From NCBI RefSeq assembly GCF_044465595.1, contig NZ_JBITLV010000005.1, positions 310,001 to 374,000 of the forward strand: 64,000 nt of DNA, given 5' to 3'. Position 1 is the first letter of the stretch, and the number at the start of each line of letters is the position of its first letter. The notes beneath the pieces are model-generated. The model was not told where the DNA came from, searched no databases, and saw only the letters and a list, made by a program, of their open reading frames with translations. The translations under genes were made by a program, and so were the position numbers. Shown here piece by piece: positions 42,039 to 50,198 of the stretch. The DNA is from Spongisporangium articulatum (GTDB lineage: Bacteria; Actinomycetota; Actinomycetes; Actinomycetales; Kineosporiaceae).

Positions 42039-42952
42039 CAGAAGTACCCCTCGCGCTTGCGGTCTTCCATGGCCGCCTCGCTGAACTTGTCGTCACCGCG
42101 GGTGGCCCCGCGCTCGGTGATCCGGGTGGAGGCGACCTCGTCGATGATCTTCGCGACGGTGTCGGCGTCGCTGCGGACGGCGGCCGTCAGGCTGGCGTCG
42201 CCGACCGTCCGGTAGCGGACCCGCTCGGTGAAGACGGTCTCGCCCTCGCGCGGGCGGCAGTACTCGTGCACCGCGTAGAGCATGCCGTCGCGGTCGAAGA
42301 CCTCACGGTCGTGGGCGAAGTAGATGCTGGGCAGCTCGATGCCCTCGCGCTCGACGTACTGCCAGATGTCGAGCTCGGTCCAGTTCGAGAGCGGGAACAC
42401 GCGGATGCTCTCGCCGCTGTGGATGCGCCCGTTGTAGAGGTTCCACAACTCGGGGCGCTGGTTCTTCGGGTCCCACTGGCCGAAGTCGTCGCGGAAGCTG
42501 AACACCCGCTCCTTGGCCCGCGCCTTGTCCTCGTCGCGCCGGGCCCCGCCGAAAGCGGCCGTGAACCGGTACTTCTCGAGCGCGTCGAGCAGAACCGGGG
42601 TCTGGATCCGGTTGCGGGTGCCGTCGGGCAGCTCCTGCACCAGCCCACTGTCGATCGCCTCGGGGACGCTGGCCACCAGCAGCTGGATGCCCAGCTCGAC
42701 CACCCGGCGGTCGCGGTAGTCGAGGACCTCGGCGAAGTTGTGGCCCGTGTCGACGTGCAGCACCGGGAACGGGATGCGCGCGGGCCAGAACGCCTTCTCC
42801 GCCAGCCGCAGCATGACGATCGAGTCCTTGCCGCCACTGAACAGCAGCACCGGCCGTTCCAGCTCCGCGACCACCTCGCGGATGATGTGGATCGACTCGG
42901 CCTCCAGCGTCGCCAGCTGCGACAGCCGGTAGGTCCCGGTGTTGTCGGTCAT
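42038..42952 (-). CDS. cysD: Sulfate adenylyltransferase subunit 2
   Basis: A 304-residue ATP-sulfurylase catalytic subunit of the PP-loop family: SGGKDSIVMLRLAEKAF (about 39-55) is the pyrophosphate-binding loop, VDTGHNFAEVLDYRD follows, and the conserved C-terminus LTAAVRSDADTVAKIIDEVAS and RKREGYF is complete. It makes APS from sulfate and ATP together with CysN. Its start overlaps the cysQ stop (ATGA), and its stop overlaps the cysN start, so the three proteins are translationally coupled. Confidence 0.97.
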   Translation of the reverse strand: MTDNTGTYRLSQLATLEAESIHIIREVVAELERPVLLFSGGKDSIVMLRLAEKAFWPARIPFPVLHVDTGHNFAEVLDYRDRRVVELGIQLLVASVPEAIDSGLVQELPDGTRNRIQTPVLLDALEKYRFTAAFGGARRDEDKARAKERVFSFRDDFGQWDPKNQRPELWNLYNGRIHSGESIRVFPLSNWTELDIWQYVEREGIELPSIYFAHDREVFDRDGMLYAVHEYCRPREGETVFTERVRYRTVGDASLTAAVRSDADTVAKIIDEVASTRITERGATRGDDKFSEAAMEDRKREGYF

Positions 42953-43740
42953 GGAGCACTCACCTCTTGCTCGAGCTGGGCCGCGATGGCCGTCAGCAGG
43001 GTGGTCGCCAGGTCAGGGCGGCAGACCACCAGGTCAGGCAGCTTCGGGTCGGGCCGGTTGTAGACCAGCGGGGCGCCGTCCAGCCGGCTCGTGTGGAGAC
43101 CCGCCGCGCGGGCCACGGCCACCGGGGCGGCCGAGTCCCACTCGTACTGGCCGCCGCCGTGCACGTAGGCGTCGGCCTCGCCGCGCCACACGCTCGCGCA
43201 CTTCACACCGGCCGAACCCATCGGCACCAACTCGGCACCGAGCGCTTCGGCGAGGGCGACCACGAAGGACGGCGGGCGCGTGCGGCTGACCGCCAGGCGC
43301 AGGGGACCTTCGGGCTTCGCCGGGACGACGGGCGCGGCGTCGGTCGCGTACGTCACCCCACGCGCCGGAAGGGCGACGGCCCCGGCAACCAGGCTCCCGT
43401 CGTCCGACGAGCCCCGCTCCCAGAGGGCGACGTGCACGGCCCAGTCGTCGCGCGGCGGTTCGGAGAACTCGCGGGTGCCGTCGAGGGGGTCGATGATCCA
43501 GACCCGGTCGGCCGAGAGGCGGGCGGCGGAGTCGGCGGCCTCTTCGCTGAGCACGGCGTCACCGGGACGGTGCTGCGCGAGCAGGACCGCGAGGACCTCC
43601 TGGGCCCGCGCGTCACCGGCGTCCTTCAGGTCCTTGCCCGCGAGCCCGGTCGAGGCGGCGGACGCCCGGACCTCCAGCAGCGCCCGACCGGCCTGTTCGG
43701 CCAGGGCACGCGCCAGCGCGTGGTCGGTCGAGGGGGTCAT
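42949..43740 (-). CDS. cysQ: 3'(2'),5'-bisphosphate nucleotidase CysQ
   Basis: A 263-residue inositol-monophosphatase-fold enzyme that recycles PAP or removes PAPS. The metal motif WIIDPLDGTREF (about 82-93) and the C-terminal WDSAAPVAVARAAGL (about 200-214) are both intact, with EEAADS as the first ligand. First gene of the cysQ-cysD-cysN operon; the 136 bases upstream hold its promoter and no other gene that I can support. Placement with sulfate activation supports PAP/PAPS over inositol phosphate as substrate. Confidence 0.94.
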   Translation of the reverse strand: MTPSTDHALARALAEQAGRALLEVRASAASTGLAGKDLKDAGDARAQEVLAVLLAQHRPGDAVLSEEAADSAARLSADRVWIIDPLDGTREFSEPPRDDWAVHVALWERGSSDDGSLVAGAVALPARGVTYATDAAPVVPAKPEGPLRLAVSRTRPPSFVVALAEALGAELVPMGSAGVKCASVWRGEADAYVHGGGQYEWDSAAPVAVARAAGLHTSRLDGAPLVYNRPDPKLPDLVVCRPDLATTLLTAIAAQLEQEVSAP

Positions 43741-43876
43741 CAGGGGCCTTTCGGGGCGTGCCTCGCGGAGCCCCCCGACCGTACCTCACCCGCGCGGTCG
43801 ACTTCGAACCGCAGGTGTGCGCACGGTCACCCGACAACCCCTACCCGGCGGAACGATCTTGCTGCTGGTCAGGAGG

Positions 43877-45391
43877 TCAGTACGCCCCGGAACCGCGGGT
43901 GACGGCCCGCAGGGTGCGCCACAGGATCGACAGGTCGAGGGCGAGCGACCAGTTGTCGGTGTAGCGCAGGTCGAGCCGCAGCGACTCCTCCCAGCTCAGG
44001 TCGCTGCGCCCGCTGACCTGCCAGAGACCGGTGACGCCGGGCTTGACCTTGAGCCGGCGCACCGCGTCGTCGTTGTAGCCGGCCACCTCCTCCGGCAGCG
44101 GCGGACGCGGGCCGACGAGCGACATGTCGCCGCGCACGACGTTGATCAGTTGGGGCAGCTCGTCGAGGGAGAACCGGCGGATGAAGGCCCCGACCCGGGT
44201 GACGCGCGGGTCGTCCTTCATCTTGAACAGGACGCCGTTGCCGTCGCTCGAGGCCAGCAGAGCGGCCCGCTGGGCGTCCGCGTCGGCCACCATCGAGCGG
44301 AACTTCAGCATCGTGAACGTCTTGCCGTCGACGCCGACCCGGGTCTGGCGGTACAGCGCCGGCCCCGTCGAGGTCAGCCGGACGGCGGCCCCGATGGCCA
44401 GGAACAGCGGGGAGGCCAGGGCCAGCATCGTCAGGCCGGCGACCTTGTCCAGCAGCGTCTTGCCGAGCATCCGGCCGCCGCTGGCCGACGGACGCTCCAG
44501 GTGCAGCAGGGACAGGCCGGCGACCGGGCGGATCGACAACCGGGGGCCGGCCACCTCGATGATGCCCGGCGAGACGATCAGCTCGACGCCGCGCTCCTCC
44601 AGCGCCCAGGACAGCCGGCGCAGCGCCTGGCCGGACATGTCGGGGTGCGAGACCACGGCGACGACGTGCGCGCCGGTCTCGTCGACGGCCTGCAGCACCC
44701 GGCTCGGATCACCGACCACCGGGACGTCGTGCACGTGGGAGACGGCGACCCCGACGAAGGGCACACAGGCCCCGACCGGGACCAGGCCGTGCTGCGGCTC
44801 GTGGTCGAGCTTCTCGATGACCGAGACGACGGCGTCGGCGCGACCCACGACCAGCACCCGCTGCAGGCCGATGCCCCGGCGGCGCAGCCGGTAGATCCAG
44901 GAGCGCAGCTGGCGCCGGGCCAGGAGGCTCAGGACGAGCGTCGCGGGGATGGCCACGAAGACGTAGCCGCGGGCCAGCTCGCTGCGCAGGGCGTAGGAGA
45001 CGACGGCGATGCCCGCGAACATCAGCAGGCCTGCGTCGGCGATGCGCCGGTACTCCTCGGGCCCGGTGCCCAGGAAGCGCTGCTCGTAGCCTCGCTGCAG
45101 GCCGACGACCAGCAGCCACAGGACAGGCAGGCCGAGCGTGATGGCCAGGTAGGAGCCGGGGGGCTCCGGACCGAAGCGGAACAGCAGGGCGGTGGTCGCC
45201 GCGATCAGGGCCGACCCCGAGTCGCCGACGAGGGCCAGCCGCTGGTAGCGCCGCAACAGGCTGCGCGGGTCGCCGCCGGTGCCGACGTGCCGGGGCGCGT
45301 GCGGGTTCTGCGTGGGCTCGCCGACCGGGGCCACCGGCAGCACGGCGGGGGCGGTGCCTCCGTCGTGCCCGCGCTCGGTGGAGAGGGTCAC
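43877..45391 (-). CDS. Polyprenyl-phosphate sugar-1-phosphate transferase (exopolysaccharide priming)
   Basis: A 504-residue priming glycosyltransferase of the WbaP/CpsE type. About five N-terminal membrane segments and a Rossmann-like CoA-binding-like domain (VLVVGRADAVVSVIEKL) precede the catalytic domain. That domain starts DKVAGLTMLALASPLFL and carries YRQTRVGVDGKTFTMLKFRSM and the signature SLDELPQLINVVRGDMSLVGPRPPL, here abbreviated. It transfers a hexose-1-phosphate to undecaprenyl phosphate to begin an exopolysaccharide repeat unit. GTG 45391 with GGGAGG upstream. No other polysaccharide genes are in the window, so it stands alone here. Two palindromes lie in its promoter region. Confidence 0.93.
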   Translation of the reverse strand: MTLSTERGHDGGTAPAVLPVAPVGEPTQNPHAPRHVGTGGDPRSLLRRYQRLALVGDSGSALIAATTALLFRFGPEPPGSYLAITLGLPVLWLLVVGLQRGYEQRFLGTGPEEYRRIADAGLLMFAGIAVVSYALRSELARGYVFVAIPATLVLSLLARRQLRSWIYRLRRRGIGLQRVLVVGRADAVVSVIEKLDHEPQHGLVPVGACVPFVGVAVSHVHDVPVVGDPSRVLQAVDETGAHVVAVVSHPDMSGQALRRLSWALEERGVELIVSPGIIEVAGPRLSIRPVAGLSLLHLERPSASGGRMLGKTLLDKVAGLTMLALASPLFLAIGAAVRLTSTGPALYRQTRVGVDGKTFTMLKFRSMVADADAQRAALLASSDGNGVLFKMKDDPRVTRVGAFIRRFSLDELPQLINVVRGDMSLVGPRPPLPEEVAGYNDDAVRRLKVKPGVTGLWQVSGRSDLSWEESLRLDLRYTDNWSLALDLSILWRTLRAVTRGSGAY

Positions 45392-45506
45392 GAGGCCTCC
45401 CGACGTCGGTATCCAGCAGGTGGTAGACCCGGGTCGCCCGGGTAGCGAACCCCCGCACGACCAGCGACGCAGCTTCTACGAAGAGTCACCGTACCGGGTC
45501 TCAGGG

Positions 45507-45570
45507 GTGGAGCGCTGCTCCACAGTAAACCCGTCCGGCGGAGCACAGGCGTTGATTGCCCGAATCAACG
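45507..45570. promoter_or_regulatory. Two palindromes upstream of the sugar transferase gene
   Basis: GTGGAGC-GCT-GCTCCAC (45507-45523) and CGTTGATT-GCCCG-AATCAACG (45550-45570) lie 116-179 bases upstream of the sugar transferase start, in a 263-base gap that holds no gene I can support. Either could be a regulator site; the second also resembles a small hairpin. Confidence 0.5.
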
Positions 45571-45654
45571 ATGACCCACAGTGAGGTCCCGCCGGTTCGG
45601 GCGGAATTGAATACGATCCGTACCCCACGGTGACCCTACGCGCCGGTCACCCCT

Positions 45655-46221
45655 TCACAGAGCGGACAATTCCCCCCGAACCACGCGTTCGACGTCGTCG
45701 ACCGCGGACTCGATCATCACGCCCCAGTCGGCCTTCTCCGCGTTCGGGACATCCCGCAGCACGAAATCGGCCGGGTCCTGCCGGCCCGGCGGACGGCCGA
45801 TGCCGAGCCGTAACCGAAGGTAGTCGCGAGTCTTCACGGATTTGCTGATCGACCGCAGGCCGTTGTGCCCGCCCTCGCCGCCGCCGAACTTCAACCGGAT
45901 CTCCCCCAGGGGCAGTTCCAGTTCGTCGTGGACCACCAGCAGGCGGGCCGGCTCGACCCCGAAGAACTGGGTCAGCGCGGCCACCGGCCCCCCGGACTCG
46001 TTCATGAACACGGCGGGCTTGGCGATCACCAGCCGCGGCCCGGGCACCCCACCGAGGGGAGGCAGGCGCGTCTCGGCGACCTGCGCCCGCGACCGGCTGC
46101 CGAATCGCTCGCCGAGGGTCTCGGCGAGCCGGTCGGCGACCTGGAACCCGGCGTTGTGCCGGTTGCGGGCGTAGGTCGGCCCGGGGTTACCCAGGCCGAC
46201 CACCAACCAGGCGTCACTCAC
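45655..46221 (-). CDS. pth: Peptidyl-tRNA hydrolase
   Basis: A 188-residue enzyme that frees tRNA from prematurely dropped peptidyl-tRNA. Family blocks: LVVGLGNPGPTYARNRHNAGF (about 5-25, with catalytic His20), KPAVFMNESGGPV, VVHDELELPLGEIRLK and GGGEGGHNGLRSI. The GTG at 46221 is chosen because it directly precedes the conserved first strand; upstream residues to 46293 are proline-arginine noise. It follows rplY by 25 bases, the usual glmU / (prs) / rplY / pth order. Confidence 0.96.
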   Translation of the reverse strand: MSDAWLVVGLGNPGPTYARNRHNAGFQVADRLAETLGERFGSRSRAQVAETRLPPLGGVPGPRLVIAKPAVFMNESGGPVAALTQFFGVEPARLLVVHDELELPLGEIRLKFGGGEGGHNGLRSISKSVKTRDYLRLRLGIGRPPGRQDPADFVLRDVPNAEKADWGVMIESAVDDVERVVRGELSAL

Positions 46222-46246
46222 GGGAGAACGGTCCCCTGGAGGAGGG

Positions 46247-46855
46247 TCAGGACTCCTCGGCCGGGGCCTCGGCGGCGGCCTCGCCGCCCTCACCCTCGGC
46301 GGCCTCCTCGGCGACCGTGGCGCGCGGCTCGGCGACCACGACGACGATCGCGTCGGCGTCGGTCACCAGCGTCGCGCCCTGGGGCAGCTCGATCTGGCCG
46401 GCGGTCACGTGCTGGCCGGCCTCCAGACCCTCGACGTTGACCTCGAAGCCCTGCGGGATGTGGGTCGCCTCGGCCTCGACGCTCAGCGTGTTCAGCTCGC
46501 TGGTCACCAGCGTGCCGGGGGCGGCGTCACCGACCACGGTCAGCGGGACCTCGACCGTCACCTTCTCGCCGCGGCGCACGATCAGCAGGTCGACGTGCTC
46601 GATCCAGCCCTTCAGCGCGTTGCGCTGCACGTCCTTGGCCAGGGCCAGGGTGCTCTTGCCGGCCAGGTCGATGCTCAGCAGCACGTTCGACTGCTTCAGC
46701 GCGAGCATCGTGTCGTGGCCCGGCAGGGCGACGTGGACGGGGTCGGTGCCGTGGCCGTAGAGCACGGCGGGCACCTGGTTGGCCTGGCGCAGCCGGCGCG
46801 CAGCACCCTTGCCGAACTCCGAACGCGGCTGGGCGCTGAGCTTTACCTCGGACAC
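46247..46855 (-). CDS. rplY: 50S ribosomal protein L25/general stress protein Ctc
   Basis: A 202-residue TL5/CTC-type L25. The N-terminal 5S-rRNA-binding domain (KLSAQPRSEFGKGAARRLRQANQVPAVLYGHG, residues 5-36 in parts) is followed by the beta domain (VTVEVPLTVVGDAAPGTLVT) and an alanine/glutamate-rich acidic tail from about 175, as common in actinobacteria. GTG 46855. In most actinobacteria prs lies directly upstream between glmU and this gene. Here that gap is only 200 bases and contains no prs. Confidence 0.95.
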   Translation of the reverse strand: MSEVKLSAQPRSEFGKGAARRLRQANQVPAVLYGHGTDPVHVALPGHDTMLALKQSNVLLSIDLAGKSTLALAKDVQRNALKGWIEHVDLLIVRRGEKVTVEVPLTVVGDAAPGTLVTSELNTLSVEAEATHIPQGFEVNVEGLEAGQHVTAGQIELPQGATLVTDADAIVVVVAEPRATVAEEAAEGEGGEAAAEAPAEES

Positions 46856-47055
46856 GGTGGAACTCCTTCAGATCTCAGTACTCAAAAGGTCACTTCGTGC
46901 GTCTGCGGCCAGGACGGGACTCACCGACCCTCCGCGACGGGCCCGAAGGCACGTGAGAGAGGTCCGCGTCGATCACGACCGCGTGAGCGGTCCTCGCCGA
47001 GGCAACTGCGCAATGGTAGTCCGCGACGCTGTGCCCGACGAAATCGACCGGCGGG

Positions 47056-48528
47056 TCAGGGCCCGGCGGGTCCTTCTCCCGCGTCGCCGGCCGCCTCGGC
47101 GGCCTTCGCGGACACACTGCCCGGACGGCGGGCGCCCACCCACCCGGGGATGTTCCGCTGCCGCCCGCGGGCCACCCCGAGCGCTCCCGACGGCACGTCC
47201 TCGGTGATCACGGACCCCGCCGCGGTGTAGGCGCCGTCGCCGATCACCACGGGTGCGACCAGCATCGTGTCGCTACCCACCCGGGCGCCGTCCCCGACCG
47301 TGGTGCGATGCTTGGCCACGCCGTCGTAGTTGACGAAAACCGTTGCGGCACCGATGTTCGCGTCCCGACCGATGGTCGCGTCGCCGACGTAGGACAGGTG
47401 CGGCACCTTCGAGCGCTCGCCGATCGTGACGTTCTTCGTCTCCACGAAGGCACCGATCTTGCCCTCCGCGCCGAGCACGGTGCCGGGCCGCAGGTAGCTG
47501 AACGGCCCCACGTCGGCCCCCGCCCCGATCACGGCGGACCGGCCGTGGCTGCGGACCACCTCGGCCCCGGCCCCGACCTCGCAGGCCTCCAACGTGGTGT
47601 CGGGGCCGACCACGGCCCCGGTGGCGACCGTCGTCCCGGCCAGCACCTGGGTCCCCGGCCGGAGGGTGACGTCCGGCGCGAGCCGCGCGTCGACGTCCAC
47701 CCAGGTCGTGGCCGGGTCGACCACGGTGACCCCGGAGCGCATCCAGCCCTCGACGACCCGCCGGTTCAGCTCCGCCCCCAGGGCGGCCAGCTGTACCCGG
47801 TCGTTGACCCCCTCGACCTGCGCGACGTCGTCGGTCACCACCGCCCCGACCCGGTGCCCGTCGGCCCGGGCGATGCCGATGGTGTCGGTCAGGTACACCT
47901 CGCCCTGGTCGTTCGCCGAGCCCACCCGCTTCAGCGCCGAGGTCAGCACGTCGGCGGCGAACACGTAGATGCCGGAGTTGATCTCGGTGATCTCCAGCTC
48001 GTGCGGGGCGGCGTCCCGGTGCTCGACGATGCCCCGGACCAGGCCCTCGGGGTCGCGCAGCACGCGCCCGTAGCCGGTCGGGTCGGCCACGTGCGCGGTC
48101 AGCACGGTGACCGCGTTGCGCTCCTGCCCGTGCACCGCGACCAGCCGCTTCAGCGTCGCCGTGGTCAGCAGGGGCACGTCCCCGTAGGTGACCACGACGG
48201 TGCCGCCGGCCAGCGCCGCGGCGGGCAGCGCGGCCAGCCCGCAGGCCACGGCCCGGCCGGTACCGGGCACGTCGTCCTGGTCGGCGATCACCGCGGCCGG
48301 GTCGAGCCGGGTGACCCGCTCGACGACCTGGTCGCGGCCGTGCCGGACGACGACCGCCAGGTGGTCGGGCGACAGGCCCCGGGCGGCGGCCAGGGCGTGC
48401 CCGACCAGGCTGCGCCCGCCGATCTCGTGCAGGACCTTGGGTAACGACGAGCGCATCCGTTTGCCCTCACCGGCGGCCAGCAGGACGACGGCCAGGGCGC
48501 CGGAGGGGGCGGAGGGTCGGTCGGACAC
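47056..48528 (-). CDS. glmU: Bifunctional UDP-N-acetylglucosamine pyrophosphorylase/glucosamine-1-phosphate acetyltransferase
   Basis: A 490-residue enzyme making UDP-GlcNAc for peptidoglycan. The N-terminal uridylyltransferase has VVLLAAGEGKRMRSSLPKVL (about 12-31) and YGDVPLL. The C-terminal left-handed beta helix has hexapeptide repeats (ARLAPDVTLRPGTQVLAGTT and later) and the acetyltransferase residues in IGDGAYTAAGSVITEDVP. GTG 48528 is chosen for the strong GGGAGGAA site and because it removes 21 non-homologous residues. A tRNA-Gln gene lies 31 bases upstream on the same strand, a common actinobacterial arrangement. The C-terminal tail is alanine-rich. Confidence 0.96.
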   Translation of the reverse strand: MSDRPSAPSGALAVVLLAAGEGKRMRSSLPKVLHEIGGRSLVGHALAAARGLSPDHLAVVVRHGRDQVVERVTRLDPAAVIADQDDVPGTGRAVACGLAALPAAALAGGTVVVTYGDVPLLTTATLKRLVAVHGQERNAVTVLTAHVADPTGYGRVLRDPEGLVRGIVEHRDAAPHELEITEINSGIYVFAADVLTSALKRVGSANDQGEVYLTDTIGIARADGHRVGAVVTDDVAQVEGVNDRVQLAALGAELNRRVVEGWMRSGVTVVDPATTWVDVDARLAPDVTLRPGTQVLAGTTVATGAVVGPDTTLEACEVGAGAEVVRSHGRSAVIGAGADVGPFSYLRPGTVLGAEGKIGAFVETKNVTIGERSKVPHLSYVGDATIGRDANIGAATVFVNYDGVAKHRTTVGDGARVGSDTMLVAPVVIGDGAYTAAGSVITEDVPSGALGVARGRQRNIPGWVGARRPGSVSAKAAEAAGDAGEGPAGP

Positions 48529-48559
48529 GTGATTCCTCCCAGAATCGTCGCCGCGAGTG

Positions 48560-48631
48560 CTCCGCCCCCCGGATTCGAACCGGGACCTCAAGGCTCCAAA
48601 GGCCTGCGTGCTGCCGTTACACCAAGGCGGA
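48560..48631 (-). tRNA. tRNA-Gln (UUG)
   Basis: A 72-base cloverleaf on the minus strand. The acceptor TCCGCCT/GGGCGGA has a U1-A72 pair and discriminator G73, both glutamine identity features. The anticodon loop is CTTTGGA with anticodon UUG, and the T arm is CCCGG-TTCGAAT-CCGGG. CCA is not encoded. It precedes glmU. Confidence 0.92.
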
Positions 48632-48715
48632 TCGGCACGGGCGGATCAGTCTGCCATCCATCAGCGCCCCCACGGACCGGGCCCGAGTCCGCCTGATGTT
48701 CGGCATGATGGAGGG

Positions 48716-49435
48716 GTGAGCAGTGAAGGCCCGTCAGTCGGCTCGACCGCGACGGCGACCCCGGCCTCGGCGGGGCGCCGGGCGCGGGCACGCATGACCG
48801 GACAGCAGCGCCGTGAGCAGCTGCTGGACGTCGGTCGCTCCCTCTTCGCCGAGAAAGGCGTCGAGGGCACCAGTGTCGAGGAGATCGCAGCCTCGGCCGG
48901 AGTCTCGAAACCCGTGGTCTACGAGCACTTCGGCGGCAAGGAAGGGCTGTACGCGGTCGTCGTCGACCGGGAGATGCAGACCCTGCAGGCCGCCATGACC
49001 GGCGCGCTCACCACCCCCGCGCACCCCCGCGAGATCCTCGAGATCGCGGCCCTCACCTTGCTCGACTACATCGAGAGCTCGACCGACGGGTTCCGCATCC
49101 TGGTCCGCGACTCCCCCGTCGAGGGCGGCTCCGACGGGGGGTTCGCCAGCCTGATGAGCGACGCCGCGGGCCGGGTCGAGCACATCCTGGCCGCCGCGTT
49201 CACCGCCCGTGGCCTCGACGCGGGGGTCGCGCCGCTCTACGCGCAGATGCTGGTCGGCAGCGTCGCACTGACCGGCCAGTACTGGCTCGACACCCGCCGT
49301 CCGGACAAGGCCGACGTGGCCGCCCACATCGTGAACCTGGCCTGGAACGGGTTGACCGGGCTGGAGAGCGACCCGCAGCTGACCGACGCCGCGAAGACCT
49401 ACGTCGCCGACGCGAAGGCGCGGCGTGCCCGCTGA
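48716..49435 (+). CDS. TetR/AcrR family transcriptional regulator
   Basis: A regulator of up to 239 residues. The helix-turn-helix follows GQQRREQLLDVGRSLFAEKG with GTSVEEIAASAGVSKPVVYEHFGGKEGLYAVVVDRE, giving the full TetR signature at about 27-82. The start is uncertain: GTG 48716 is preceded too closely by GGAGG, and ATG 48794 would begin just before the HTH. A similar regulator follows glmU in many actinobacteria. It overlaps the next gene (MarR) by 11 bases, so they are cotranscribed. Target unknown. Confidence 0.88.
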   Translation: MSSEGPSVGSTATATPASAGRRARARMTGQQRREQLLDVGRSLFAEKGVEGTSVEEIAASAGVSKPVVYEHFGGKEGLYAVVVDREMQTLQAAMTGALTTPAHPREILEIAALTLLDYIESSTDGFRILVRDSPVEGGSDGGFASLMSDAAGRVEHILAAAFTARGLDAGVAPLYAQMLVGSVALTGQYWLDTRRPDKADVAAHIVNLAWNGLTGLESDPQLTDAAKTYVADAKARRAR

Positions 49436-49937
49436 GACGGCTTCTCGGCCGGGCGGTCCCGACGAGGTCGACGCGATCGTCGACGCCTGGCGGCGCGAGC
49501 TGCCCGACCTCGACGCGAGCCCGCTCGAGGTGCTCTCCCGGGTGTCCCGCCTGGCCCGGCACCTCGACCGCACCCGGGCCGCCACGTTCGCCGCGCACGG
49601 CCTGGAGCTGTGGGAGTTCGACGTGCTGGCCGCGTTGCGCCGGGCCGGCACCCCCTACCGCCTCTCCCCCGGCCGGCTGGTCGCGCTGACCCTGGTCACC
49701 AGCGGGACGATGACCAACCGGCTCGACCGGCTGGAGGCGCGGGCGCTGCTGCGCCGCCTTCCGGACCCGGACGACGGGCGCGGGGTGATCGTGGAGCTCG
49801 CCGGGGCGGGGCGCGAGCTGGTCGACGCGGCCATCGCCGACCTGGTGGCCGTGGAGCGTGACCTGCTGTCCGGGCTGAGTGCCCCCGAGCGCTCGTCGCT
49901 CAGTTCTCTTCTGCGGGACCTGCTCGCCCGCTTCTAA
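49425..49937 (+). CDS. MarR family transcriptional regulator
   Basis: A 170-residue winged-helix protein: LELWEFDVLAALRRAGTPYRLSPGRLVALTLVTSGTMTNRLDRLEARALLRR, shortened here, is the MarR DNA-binding core at about 60-112, with the wing DPDDGRGVIVEL. Starts GTG 49425 within the end of the TetR gene. Its C-terminal helices (about 125-170) form the dimer interface. No adjacent effector gene is evident, so the target is unknown. A dispersed inverted repeat begins nine bases after its stop. Confidence 0.88.
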   Translation: MPAETASRPGGPDEVDAIVDAWRRELPDLDASPLEVLSRVSRLARHLDRTRAATFAAHGLELWEFDVLAALRRAGTPYRLSPGRLVALTLVTSGTMTNRLDRLEARALLRRLPDPDDGRGVIVELAGAGRELVDAAIADLVAVERDLLSGLSAPERSSLSSLLRDLLARF

Positions 49938-49945
49938 CCCCCGCG

Positions 49946-50028
49946 TTGATCATGCACAAACGCAGGATCGATACGTGCCGAGCGGCCAGCTCAACGGCGC
50001 TGACCATGCGTTTGCGCATGATCGACAA
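49946..50028. repeat. Inverted pair of the GATCATGCRCRAACGCA repeat
   Basis: The left copy TTGATCATGCACAAACGCA (49946-49964) and right copy TGCGTTTGCGCATGATCGAC (50007-50026, then AA) are inverted, with 16 of 17 core bases matching, around 42 bases. The same core occurs a third time inside the ABC-F gene (58094-58111). It follows the MarR stop and may act as a terminator or be a mobile repeat. Confidence 0.8.
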
Positions 50029-50198
50029 GCGCCAGGGTTGAGACACGGTTCGATAACGACGGGCGCCCGCTTCCGTCCGACTGCCGCCTTCCGCATGTCC
50101 GTTTCTGTGCCCCTCTTGTGTCCGCCTCGGGCGCCGCGTACAACGATGTCATCGGTCAATGCGGACCGACCCGGCTGATAACGGGTGGAGGCGGAGCG

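Noticed and set aside
43741..43876. Possible riboswitch before the cysQDN operon
   Set aside because: I looked for a sulfur-related leader structure in the 136-base gap and saw no convincing conserved fold; a covariance-model search would be needed.
46890..47117. Short minus-strand frame in the gap where prs is expected
   Set aside because: Proline/arginine-rich with no PRPP-synthase motif. It overlaps the glmU end and lacks a ribosome site, so it is neither prs nor a convincing gene.
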